A stretch of 64,000 nt of DNA from Bradyrhizobium guangxiense. GTDB lineage: Bacteria > Pseudomonadota > Alphaproteobacteria > Rhizobiales > Xanthobacteraceae. The position numbers and the translations under genes are program-made. Each line of letters opens with the position of its first letter. The first letter of the stretch is position 1. The notes beneath the pieces were generated by a model, which searched no databases, was not told the DNA's origin, and was given only the letters and a program-made list of their open reading frames with translations. Location: NCBI RefSeq assembly GCF_004114915.1, contig NZ_CP022219.1, positions 6,416,501-6,480,500 of the forward strand. Direction: 5' to 3'. Shown here piece after piece: positions 18,159-25,853 of the stretch.

Positions 18159-19508
18159 TTACGTCGGCGACACCGCGCCCTTCAGCGGCGCTGCTTGCGC
18201 CGCCGCACCACGCGTCAGCCTGGCCTTCTCCGTGTTCGGCCAGAGCAACAGCAGGCCGATGACGCCGGAACCGGCCATGACCACGGCGTTGATGGTGAAG
18301 CCGGTAATGTAACCGTCGTGCATGCTGCCGGCGCGCTGGATCACGGCGCCCATCACGCCCGGCGCAATCATTCCCGCCAACGTGTAGAGCGCGCCGTAGA
18401 TGGCGATCACCGCGCCGCGCTGCGAGACCGGGGTGAACTCGCCGAGCATCGGCGGGCAGACCACGTAAATCGCGCCGCAGAGTCCGGAGCCGACGACAAG
18501 CAGCGCGATCTGCAGGCCGGCACCCTCGACATGCGCCATCCCGGCGAGGATCAGGCCGCCGATGATCAGCGGCACCGAACCGAGCACGCCGCGCGAGATA
18601 CGCGTGGTGTAGCCGCGCGCCATCATGACCTGCGAGGTCCAGCCGGTGAGGATGACGATCGTGGCGCCGAACACCCAGGGCAGGATCGAGATGAAGCCGG
18701 CCTGGCTCTGCGAGAAGCCGAGTCCCTGGACGATGAAGGGCGTGAACCAGGTGAGGCCGAGCGACAGCGCCCAATAGGCGCCGAAGGTTGCTGCGACACA
18801 GCCGATGAAGGTGCGCGAGGTGAGAAGCTGCAGATAAGGGATCTTCTGCTCGCTCGCGGCCAGGACCTGGGTATCCTCCAGCGGCCCTTCCTTGCCGAGC
18901 GCGAGCCAGGCACAGACCCAGATCAGACCGACGACACCGAGCGCGCCGAAGGCATAGTGCCAGGAATGATTGACGATGACCCAGTTCAGCGCGGGCACCG
19001 CCAGGATGACGCCGAAGGCCGAGCCCTGCGACAGGATCGCGGTCGGCAACGTGCGCTTCTCGTCGGGGAACCATTTGTAGATCGCGTGTGCGGCGACCGA
19101 GAAGGCCGGACCTTCGCCGGCGCCCAGCACGATGCGGCAGATCAGGAGCGTGGTGAAGGAGACGGTGCCGACCATCGGAAACTGCGCCAGCGCCCAGATC
19201 ACCGCCAGCGTCAGGAGCACCCAGCGCGTCGGCACCTTGTTGACGATGAAGCCGACGACGATGGCCGAGATCGAGAACAGGAAGAAGAACGATTGGCCGA
19301 GGAAGCCGAATTGCTCGGGGTTAAGTTTCATGTCGGTCATGATCGGCACGCCGGCGAGGCCGACGACGATCTTGTCGGCAAAGTTCACGACCATGAAGAG
19401 AAAGAGGAGAAACGTGACGGTCCAGGCGCCTTTCGGCGATGGCCTTGCCGAACCCTTCAATTCCCCTGCCGTCCTGCCCGCCGCACCGGGCGTTCCCTGA
19501 GCGCTCAT
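18159..19508 (-). CDS. MFS transporter, anion:cation symporter-like
   Basis: A 449-residue carrier with about 12 membrane segments. FADKIVVGLAGVPIMTDMKL in TM1 and its loop, GFLGQSFFFLFSI in TM2 and NKVPTRWVL in the following loop are typical of the ACS branch (aromatic acid, hexuronate and tartrate carriers). The CRIVLGAGEGPAFSVAAHAI stretch in TM4 is also a strong ACS mark. The start MSAQGTPG was chosen for the GCGGGGAGAACG site upstream; the longer frame adds 25 basic residues. An organic anion is the likely substrate. It is divergent from the ABC exporter genes at 19654. Confidence 0.88.
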   Translation of the reverse strand: MSAQGTPGAAGRTAGELKGSARPSPKGAWTVTFLLFLFMVVNFADKIVVGLAGVPIMTDMKLNPEQFGFLGQSFFFLFSISAIVVGFIVNKVPTRWVLLTLAVIWALAQFPMVGTVSFTTLLICRIVLGAGEGPAFSVAAHAIYKWFPDEKRTLPTAILSQGSAFGVILAVPALNWVIVNHSWHYAFGALGVVGLIWVCAWLALGKEGPLEDTQVLAASEQKIPYLQLLTSRTFIGCVAATFGAYWALSLGLTWFTPFIVQGLGFSQSQAGFISILPWVFGATIVILTGWTSQVMMARGYTTRISRGVLGSVPLIIGGLILAGMAHVEGAGLQIALLVVGSGLCGAIYVVCPPMLGEFTPVSQRGAVIAIYGALYTLAGMIAPGVMGAVIQRAGSMHDGYITGFTINAVVMAGSGVIGLLLLWPNTEKARLTRGAAAQAAPLKGAVSPT

Positions 19509-19653
19509 CGTTCTCCCCGCATGTCTTTTTTGGCACTTTTTTGATTTGGCCGTCTTGGGAGCTAACAACGGCTTCGAGAGCAACGCAACCCGGCATTTCC
19601 GCAGCAGGTGTGCTACGCAACAATTCCGCTAATTCCGTCCGGCGCCATTCATC

Positions 19654-20307
19654 GTGCTGAGCATCCGCAATCTCTCCAAGACCTTCTCCTCGGCCGGCGA
19701 ACCGGTCCATGTGCTGCGCGGCGTCGATCTCGACCTCAGGGCTGGCGAACGCGCCGCGCTGACCGGCGAATCCGGCAGCGGCAAGAGCACATTGCTGCAC
19801 CTGATCGCGGGCCTCGACGCCGCCGATGGCGGCACGATCCGGCTGGAGGACGTCGAGGTGACCAAGCTCTCCGACGCAGGGCGCGCGGCCTTGCGGCGCG
19901 ACCGGATCGGCCTGGTTTTTCAGCAGTTCAACCTGATCCCGAGCCTGTCGGTTGCCGACAATCTGACCTTTCAGGCGCGGATTGCCGACCGTCACGATGC
20001 GGCCTGGACCAAGGAGCTGGTCGAACGACTCGGGCTCGGGCCGCTTCTGAAGCGCTATCCCGAGCAATTGTCCGGCGGCCAGCAGCAACGGGTCGCGATC
20101 GGCCGGGCCCTCGCCACGAAACCCTCGCTGCTGCTGGCGGACGAGCCGACCGGCAATCTGGACGAGGCCACTGCCGAGGACGTGCTGGCGCTGACGCGTG
20201 ACCTCGTCGCGCGCACCGGCTGCGGCTTCCTGATGGTGACGCACAGCCTGCATCTGGCAGCTCAGCTCGATCGCCATCTCACCTTGCACGCGGGGCGGAT
20301 CGCATGA
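19654..20307 (+). CDS. ABC transporter ATP-binding protein (LolD/MacB-like)
   Basis: A 217-residue ATPase: Walker A GESGSGKST (38-46), Q-loop around VFQQFNLIP, signature LSGGQQQR (139-146), Walker B LLLADEPTG and the H-loop in MVTHS. The compact length and the NLIPSLSVADNL segment place it with LolD/YbbA/MacB-type ATPases that work with FtsX-fold permeases. It starts at GTG. Its stop overlaps the start of the 820-residue permease gene (ATGA), so the two are translated together. Confidence 0.93.
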   Translation: MLSIRNLSKTFSSAGEPVHVLRGVDLDLRAGERAALTGESGSGKSTLLHLIAGLDAADGGTIRLEDVEVTKLSDAGRAALRRDRIGLVFQQFNLIPSLSVADNLTFQARIADRHDAAWTKELVERLGLGPLLKRYPEQLSGGQQQRVAIGRALATKPSLLLADEPTGNLDEATAEDVLALTRDLVARTGCGFLMVTHSLHLAAQLDRHLTLHAGRIA

Positions 20308-22766
20308 GACGCGCGCTCTGGGTCCTCGCGGTGCTGCTCAGCCATTGGCGGCGCCACAAGATGCAGTTCGCGACGCTGCTGGTTGGGCTGATCGCGGCGA
20401 CCGCGCTGTGGAGCGGCGTGCAGGCCATCAACCAGCAGGCCCGCAGCGCCTATGACCGCGCCGCGGCGACGTTCGGCGGTGTCCGCACCGCGATGCTGGT
20501 TGCGCCGAACAATGCAACCTTTCCCCAGGACCTGTTCGTAAAGCTCCGCCGCGCCGGCTGGCCGGTGTCGCCGGCATTGGAGGGCCGGGTCCAGATCAAC
20601 GGACGCTCGGTGCGGCTGCTCGGGATCGAGCCGGTGACGCTGCCGGTGGATGTCGGCAACGCACCGCGCCTCGGCGCCTCGGATCTGAGCAGCTTCGTGA
20701 CGACGCCGGGCCAGACATTGGTGGCGCGGGAGACGCTGCGCGACCTGCAGCAAGCGGAAGGCGCGGCGCCTGCGATCAGCAACGGCGCCAAACTGCCGCC
20801 GCTGCGCGCGCTGCCGCAGCTCGTGCCCGACGTCGTGGTGGTCGATATCGGCGTGGCGCAGCGTCTCCTGAACAAGCCGGATCAGCTGTCGCGGCTGCTG
20901 ATCGGCAAGCCGAAGAGCAGGCCTGCGCCGCTGGCAAGCGTGGTCGGCGACCAGCTGCAGCTGGTCGAGCCGACGGCCGAGACTGAGCTCGAGCGCCTCA
21001 CCGACAGCTTTCACCTCAACCTCACGGCGTTCGGCCTGCTGTCGTTCTTCGTCGGCCTCTTCATCGTCAATTCGGCGGTCGGCCTCGCCTTCGAGCAGCG
21101 GCTGCCGATGCTGCGCACCTTGCGCGCCTGCGGCGCCTCGGCCCGGCTCGTCAACAGCGTACTGGTGCTCGAGCTGGTGGCGCTGGCCCTCGCCGCCGGG
21201 CTGATCGGGCTCGCGTGCGGCTATTTCATCGCCGCAGCGCTGCTCCCCGACGTCGCAGCATCGCTGCGCGGGCTCTACGGCGCGCAGATTCCGGGGCAGC
21301 TTGCCTTGCGGGGCGAATGGTGGCTCGCCGGCATCGGCATCAGCATCGCCGGCGCGCTGGTTGCGGCGGCGCCCAGCCTGATCAAGGCGATCAGAATGCC
21401 GGTGCTGGCGACGGCGCAGCCGCGCGCCTGGCAGCAGCGGCAGCGCCACTGGCTGATCCTGCAGAGCTGTGCGGCCTGCGCCGTGTTCGCGGTCGCGCTG
21501 CTGCTGCTTCGCTATGGCGAATCCCTGATCGCGGGATTTGGCGTGCTGGCGGCCTTGATGCTCGGCGCGGCCCTGATCCTGCCGGCCTTGCTCGAACTGC
21601 TCCTGCTCGCAGGCCAACGCACCGCGCGAAAACCCCTTGCGCTGTGGTTCTGGGCCGACAGCCGGCAACAGCTCTCCGGCCTGTCGCTGGCGCTGATGGC
21701 GCTGCTGCTCGCGCTCGCCGTCAATGTCGGCGTCTCCACCATGGTGGAAACCTTCAGCCGCACCTTCATCGGCTGGCTCAACGGCCGGCTCGCGGCCGAT
21801 GTCTATATCAGCGCCTCCGACAATGCGCAGGGCACGGCGATCCGCAACTGGCTGAAGCAGCGCAGCGAGGTGCAGGCGATCCTGTCGGGCGGCCGCGCCG
21901 AAACGCAGATACAGGGCCAGCCGGTGGAGCTGCTCGGCCTGCCCGACCACGCGCTCTATCGCGAGCGCTGGCCGCTGTTGGAGGCCGCCCCGCGCGCCTG
22001 GACCCGGCTCGTGCCTGGCAACGCCGCCTTCATCAGCGAGCAGCTGAGCCGCCGCCTGAATGTGCGCGTCGGCGACGTCGTCGAGGTGCCAGCGCCGGGC
22101 GGCAGCTGGGAGCTCGACATCGCTGGCATCTATGCCGATTACGGCAATCCCAAGGGACAGCTGACCGTGAACGTCGCTGCGCTGCTGCGGCAATTCCCGC
22201 AGACGCCGCAGACGCGGATCGGCCTGATCGTCGCCAAAGAGAATATTCCCGGCCTGATCGCGGCCCTGCAGACGCAGTTCGCGCTCGACGACCGCAGCGT
22301 CGCCGACCAGGCGACGGTCAAGGCGGAATCGATCCGCATCTTCAACCGCACCTTCGCGGTCACCTCTGCGCTGAATGCGTTCACGCTCGGCGTTGCCGGG
22401 ATCGCGCTCTTCACCAGCCTATTGACACTGGCGAATTCCCGCCTGCCGCAACTCGCACCGCTATGGGCGATCGGCATCACGCGGCCACGGCTTGCCGTGA
22501 TCGAATTGAGCAAGACGCTGTCGGTGGCGCTGTTCACGGCGCTGCTGGCGGTGCCGCTCGGCCTGGTCGTGGCGTGGTGCCTGATCGCGATCGTGAACGT
22601 GAAGGCGTTCGGCTGGCGGCTGCCTTTCCATGTGTTTCCGGCGCAATTGATCGCCCTGGTCGCAGTGGCGCTGCTGGCCTCGCTGCTTGCGGCCCTGTTG
22701 CCGGTGGCGCGGCTGGCGCGGATGCAGCCGGCAAGCCTCGTCAAGGTGTTCGCCAATGAGCGCTGA
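20304..22766 (+). CDS. ABC transporter permease with duplicated FtsX domains
   Basis: An 820-residue inner-membrane protein of the AttF/YbbP type. One membrane segment lies near residues 15-32, followed by a periplasmic domain (about 40-225). Three segments at about 240-350 form the first FtsX domain, and three more lie at about 380-475. A second periplasmic domain follows (about 490-670), and a final FtsX triplet runs from about 690 to 810, with AGIALFTSLLTLANSRLPQL and VARLARMQPASLVKVF at the end. This is about twice the size of MacB or LolC permeases, so one polypeptide may supply both halves. Such permeases move lipoproteins or lipids mechanically. The 3' end overlaps the AttH-like gene by 11 bases. 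Confidence 0.88.
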   Translation: MRRALWVLAVLLSHWRRHKMQFATLLVGLIAATALWSGVQAINQQARSAYDRAAATFGGVRTAMLVAPNNATFPQDLFVKLRRAGWPVSPALEGRVQINGRSVRLLGIEPVTLPVDVGNAPRLGASDLSSFVTTPGQTLVARETLRDLQQAEGAAPAISNGAKLPPLRALPQLVPDVVVVDIGVAQRLLNKPDQLSRLLIGKPKSRPAPLASVVGDQLQLVEPTAETELERLTDSFHLNLTAFGLLSFFVGLFIVNSAVGLAFEQRLPMLRTLRACGASARLVNSVLVLELVALALAAGLIGLACGYFIAAALLPDVAASLRGLYGAQIPGQLALRGEWWLAGIGISIAGALVAAAPSLIKAIRMPVLATAQPRAWQQRQRHWLILQSCAACAVFAVALLLLRYGESLIAGFGVLAALMLGAALILPALLELLLLAGQRTARKPLALWFWADSRQQLSGLSLALMALLLALAVNVGVSTMVETFSRTFIGWLNGRLAADVYISASDNAQGTAIRNWLKQRSEVQAILSGGRAETQIQGQPVELLGLPDHALYRERWPLLEAAPRAWTRLVPGNAAFISEQLSRRLNVRVGDVVEVPAPGGSWELDIAGIYADYGNPKGQLTVNVAALLRQFPQTPQTRIGLIVAKENIPGLIAALQTQFALDDRSVADQATVKAESIRIFNRTFAVTSALNAFTLGVAGIALFTSLLTLANSRLPQLAPLWAIGITRPRLAVIELSKTLSVALFTALLAVPLGLVVAWCLIAIVNVKAFGWRLPFHVFPAQLIALVAVALLASLLAALLPVARLARMQPASLVKVFANER

Positions 22767-23838
22767 TCGCATCTCGCGTCGCGCCTTCGCGGGCGGCATC
22801 GCCGCGCTGGTGCTCGCTCGCCGCGCCGCCGCGCAGGGCTACGCCGGGCTCGGCGAAACCGCGGACGGATTTGCCAAGGTGACGCCGGGAAAGACGTTCG
22901 CCTTTCCGGAAGATCACGGCCCACATCCGGAGTTTCGGATCGAGTGGTGGTATCTCACGGCAAACCTCGTCGACGGCAGCGGCGCGGCTTGCGGCCTGCA
23001 ATGGACGCTATTCCGCCAGGCGGCGCAGCCGGGCCCGCAAGGCGAAGGCTGGGCCAATCAGCAGGTGTGGATGGCCCATGCCGCGGTGACGCGCGCCGAC
23101 ACCCACCGCTTCAACGAAGTCTTTTCACGCGGCGGCGTCGGCCAGGCCGGGGTCACGGCAAAGCCGTTCGCGGCCTGGATCGACGATTGGGGGATGACGG
23201 GGTCCGAACGCACCGATGATCACACCCTGGCGCCGCTGGCGCTGAAGGCATCCAGCACCGATTTCAGCTACGCACTGACGCTGGAGGCCGATCGTCCGGT
23301 CGTCCTGCAGGGCGATCGCGGCTACAGCCGGAAGTCGGAGCGTGGCCAGGCATCCTATTATTACAGCCAGCCGTTCTACCGCGCCCGCGGCACGCTCGCC
23401 ATCGACGACAAGCCGGTCGCTGTCTCGGGCCAGGCCTGGATGGACCGCGAATGGAGCAGCCAGCCGCTCGATGCCGATCAGACCGGCTGGGACTGGCTGT
23501 CGCTGCATCTGTCGTCGGGCGACAAGCTGATGCTGTACCGGCTGCGACAGAAGGACGGCCAAAACTATCCGTTCGGCAATTGGATCAGCGCCTCGGGCGA
23601 GACGCAGATGATCGCGGGCGGGGACATCCAGATGATCCCGAAAGCGACGGCAGAGGTCGCGGGACGCCGGCTGCCGTTAGAATGGCAGATTTCGATCCCG
23701 GCGCGGTCGTTCTCGATTCTCTGCAAGCCGCTCAATCCCAGGGCCTGGATGGGGACCGGCTTCGCCTATTGGGAGGGACCGATCAGCTTTGCCGGCACGC
23801 ATGACGGCGTTGGCTATCTCGAGCTGACCGGCTATTGA
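22756..23838 (+). CDS. AttH/lipocalin-like exported protein (carotenoid 1,2-hydratase fold)
   Basis: A 360-residue protein that begins MSADRISRRAFAGGIAALVL, a Tat-like signal with Arg-Arg, followed by ARRAAAQ. The body has the CrtC/AttH twin-lipocalin pattern: PEDHGPHPEFRIEWWYLTAN, GLQWTLFRQA, VWMAHAAVT, and later VSGQAWMDREWSSQ with GWDWLSLHL. The EWWY and MDREWS segments are family hallmarks. It overlaps the end of the ABC permease gene by 11 bases, the same gene pairing as in att-type clusters. It probably binds a hydrophobic ligand in the periplasm for the transporter; a carotenoid role is not suggested by the neighbours. Confidence 0.87.
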   Translation: MSADRISRRAFAGGIAALVLARRAAAQGYAGLGETADGFAKVTPGKTFAFPEDHGPHPEFRIEWWYLTANLVDGSGAACGLQWTLFRQAAQPGPQGEGWANQQVWMAHAAVTRADTHRFNEVFSRGGVGQAGVTAKPFAAWIDDWGMTGSERTDDHTLAPLALKASSTDFSYALTLEADRPVVLQGDRGYSRKSERGQASYYYSQPFYRARGTLAIDDKPVAVSGQAWMDREWSSQPLDADQTGWDWLSLHLSSGDKLMLYRLRQKDGQNYPFGNWISASGETQMIAGGDIQMIPKATAEVAGRRLPLEWQISIPARSFSILCKPLNPRAWMGTGFAYWEGPISFAGTHDGVGYLELTGY

Positions 23839-23865
23839 AGCCCGGTCTGTTCGAAGGGACCAGCG

Positions 23866-24252
23866 ATGTATCACCTCACCGCCCTCGTCACGCTGCTGGC
23901 GATCGCATTCTATTTCTTCACCGCCATCAACGTCTCGCGCTCGCGCACCAAGACCGGTGTCAAAGTGCCCGCGATGTCGGGCCATCCGGATTTCGAACGC
24001 GCCTTCCGCATCCAGATGAACACGCTGGAATGGATGCCGATCTTCCTGCCGGCGCTCTGGCTGTTCGCGGTCTATATCGGCGATGCCATTGCGGCGGGGA
24101 TCGGTGCGATCTGGATCATCGGCCGCATCGTCTACTTCATCGGCTATTCGAAAGCCGCGGCGAAGCGCGGCCCGGGTTTTGCGATCCAGGGCATCGCCGC
24201 GATGGCGCTGTGGGCGGGGGCGCTGGGGGCGGTGGTGTTGCGGCTGGTGTGA
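23866..24252 (+). CDS. MAPEG family membrane protein
   Basis: A 128-residue protein with four hydrophobic segments. HPDFERAFRIQMNTLEWMPI after the first segment is the MAPEG signature (FERAxRxxxNxxEx). Members include microsomal glutathione S-transferases and leukotriene synthases; bacterial ones are mostly uncharacterised. It starts 27 bases after the AttH-like gene on the same strand, with AAGGGACC before the ATG, so it may be the fourth gene of the ABC-AttH operon. Confidence 0.88.
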   Translation: MYHLTALVTLLAIAFYFFTAINVSRSRTKTGVKVPAMSGHPDFERAFRIQMNTLEWMPIFLPALWLFAVYIGDAIAAGIGAIWIIGRIVYFIGYSKAAAKRGPGFAIQGIAAMALWAGALGAVVLRLV

Positions 24253-24268
24253 GGGATGATTGTCAGGT

Positions 24269-24368
24269 GTCATTCCGGGGCGGCGCGCCAGCGCCGAACC
24301 CGGAATCTCGAGATTCTCAGGTGCAATTGCGCACTATCGTTCGATCTTCGCATCGCCCCGGAAATGAC
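24269..24368. repeat. Palindromic repeat, GTCATTCCGGGG family
   Basis: Opens GTCATTCCGGGGCGGCGCG and closes CGCCCCGGAAATGAC, with inner arms CCCGGAATCTCGAGATTC. It lies between the convergent MAPEG and Liv-type binding protein genes, a position suited to a two-way transcription stop. Confidence 0.85.
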
Positions 24369-24376
24369 GCTACGCG

Positions 24377-25570
24377 TCACTTCGTCAGCGGGCAGCCGCT
24401 TTCCTTGGTGGTGAAGAAGGCCTTGTCGCCGGGGACGGTAGCGAGGAGCTTGTAATAGTCCCAGGGCTTCTTCGACTCCGAGGGCTTCTTGACCTCGAAC
24501 AGGTACATGTCGTGGACCATGCGCCCGTTCTCGAGCACCTTGCCGCCCTGCGCGAAATCGTCGTCGACCGGCAGCTCCTTCAGCTTCTTGGCGACGGCTT
24601 CAGTATCCTTGGTGCCGGCAGCCTTGACGGCCTTCAGATAGCTCAGTGTCGCCGAATAGGTGCCGGCGTGAATCATGCTCGGCATCCGGCCGGTGCGCTT
24701 GAGGAAGCGTTCGCCGAGATTGCGGGTCTTGTCGTTGAGATCCCAGTAATAGCCCTCGGTCAGCACCAGGCCTTGCGCGGCCTGCAAGCCGAGGCCGTTC
24801 ACTTCGGCGAGCGTCATCAGGAGGCCGGCGAGCTTCTGGCCACCGGAGACGATGCCGAACTCGGACGCCTGCTTGATCGAGTTGGTGGTGTCGAGTCCGG
24901 CATTGGCGAGGCCGACGATCTTCGCCTTCGAGCTCTGCGCCTGCAGCAGGAAGGAGGAGAAGTCCGAGGAGTTGAGCGGCACGCGCACCGAGCCGACCAC
25001 CTTGCCGCCATTGGCGGTGACGATCTCGCTGGTGTCCTTCTCCAGCGCGTAGCCGAAGGCGTAGTCCGCGGTGAGGAAGAACCAGGTGTCGCCGCCGGCC
25101 TTGGTCAGCGCGCCGCCGGTGCCGACGCCGAGCGCGCGGGTGTCGTAGGCCCAGTGGAAGCCATAGGGCTGGCAGGCATCACCGGTCAGGCGCGAGGTCG
25201 CGGCGCCGACGACGATGTCGATCTTCTTCTTTTCCTTGGAGAGCTCGTGGATCGCGAGCGCGACCGAGGAGGTCGTCAGCTCCGTGATCATGTCGACGTT
25301 CTCGACGTCATACCAGCGCCGCGCGATCGAGTTCGCAAGGTCAGGCTTGTTCTGGTGGTCGGCGGTGACGAGCTCGATCTTCTGGCCGAGCACCTCGCCG
25401 CCAAAATCCTCGATCGCCATCTTGGCCGCCTCGACCGACCATTTGCCGCCGTAATCAGCGTAGACGCCGGACTGGTCGTTGAGGATGCCGATCTTGACGC
25501 CTTGCGCGGAGGCCGGCGCGGCCAGCACCAGGGCAGAGGTTGCGACGGCGGCCAAAAGTGCTGATTTCAT
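24377..25570 (-). CDS. ABC transporter substrate-binding protein (branched-chain amino acid/amide type)
   Basis: A 397-residue periplasmic binding protein with a clear signal peptide, MKSALLAAVATSALVLAAPA then SAQG. The mature start VKIGILNDQSGVYADYGG and AAKMAIEDFGGEVLGQKIEL are the LivJ/Peripla_BP_6 pattern. Two lobes follow, with WFFLTADYAFGYALEKDT in the middle. No permease or ATPase gene is adjacent, so it must work with components encoded elsewhere or act as an extra specificity subunit. Bradyrhizobium-type genomes carry dozens of these. GGGAGCT is the ribosome site. Confidence 0.93.
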   Translation of the reverse strand: MKSALLAAVATSALVLAAPASAQGVKIGILNDQSGVYADYGGKWSVEAAKMAIEDFGGEVLGQKIELVTADHQNKPDLANSIARRWYDVENVDMITELTTSSVALAIHELSKEKKKIDIVVGAATSRLTGDACQPYGFHWAYDTRALGVGTGGALTKAGGDTWFFLTADYAFGYALEKDTSEIVTANGGKVVGSVRVPLNSSDFSSFLLQAQSSKAKIVGLANAGLDTTNSIKQASEFGIVSGGQKLAGLLMTLAEVNGLGLQAAQGLVLTEGYYWDLNDKTRNLGERFLKRTGRMPSMIHAGTYSATLSYLKAVKAAGTKDTEAVAKKLKELPVDDDFAQGGKVLENGRMVHDMYLFEVKKPSESKKPWDYYKLLATVPGDKAFFTTKESGCPLTK

Positions 25571-25688
25571 CTGTTAGCTCCCAGCAGTTTTCTGTTTTGA
25601 AATCGCGCGGATACTAGTGAAGAACCCCGCGCCTGCCCATCCATTTCGAGTAGGCCGTTAGTATGGAGGATGGTGCGGCAAGAATGGT

Positions 25689-25819
25689 GTCGTCCCGGAC
25701 GAGCGAAGCGAAGATCCGGGACCCATAACCACCGGCAGGAGTTTGGCGAAGACTCGTGGTTACCTGTCTCGCGCCAACACTCCTCCTGGGGTTATGGGTC
25801 CCCGCGTTCGCGGGACGAC
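25689..25819. repeat. Nested palindromic repeat containing CATAACCAC
   Basis: Starts GTCGTCCCGGACGAGCGAAG, then GGGACCCATAACCACCGGC, and ends with GGTTATGGGTCCCCGCG and GCGGGACGAC. It shares its central ATAACCAC/GTGGTTAT module with the repeat at 17987-18128. It occupies about half of the 283-base gap between the binding-protein gene and the RND pump gene; nothing else is seen in that gap. Confidence 0.85.
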
Positions 25820-25853
25820 ACTGAGGATGTGGGCACGCTGGTGGCCTCCACAT

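Noticed and set aside
20262..22193. 643-codon open frame on the minus strand opposite the FtsX permease
   Set aside because: Composition is Arg/Gln/His-rich as in antisense shadows. The plus-strand frame has clear membrane segments and overlapping partners.
22756..23838. Carotenoid 1,2-hydratase (CrtC) as the function
   Set aside because: Fold signatures agree, but no carotenoid genes are near, and overlap with an ABC permease fits the AttH type.
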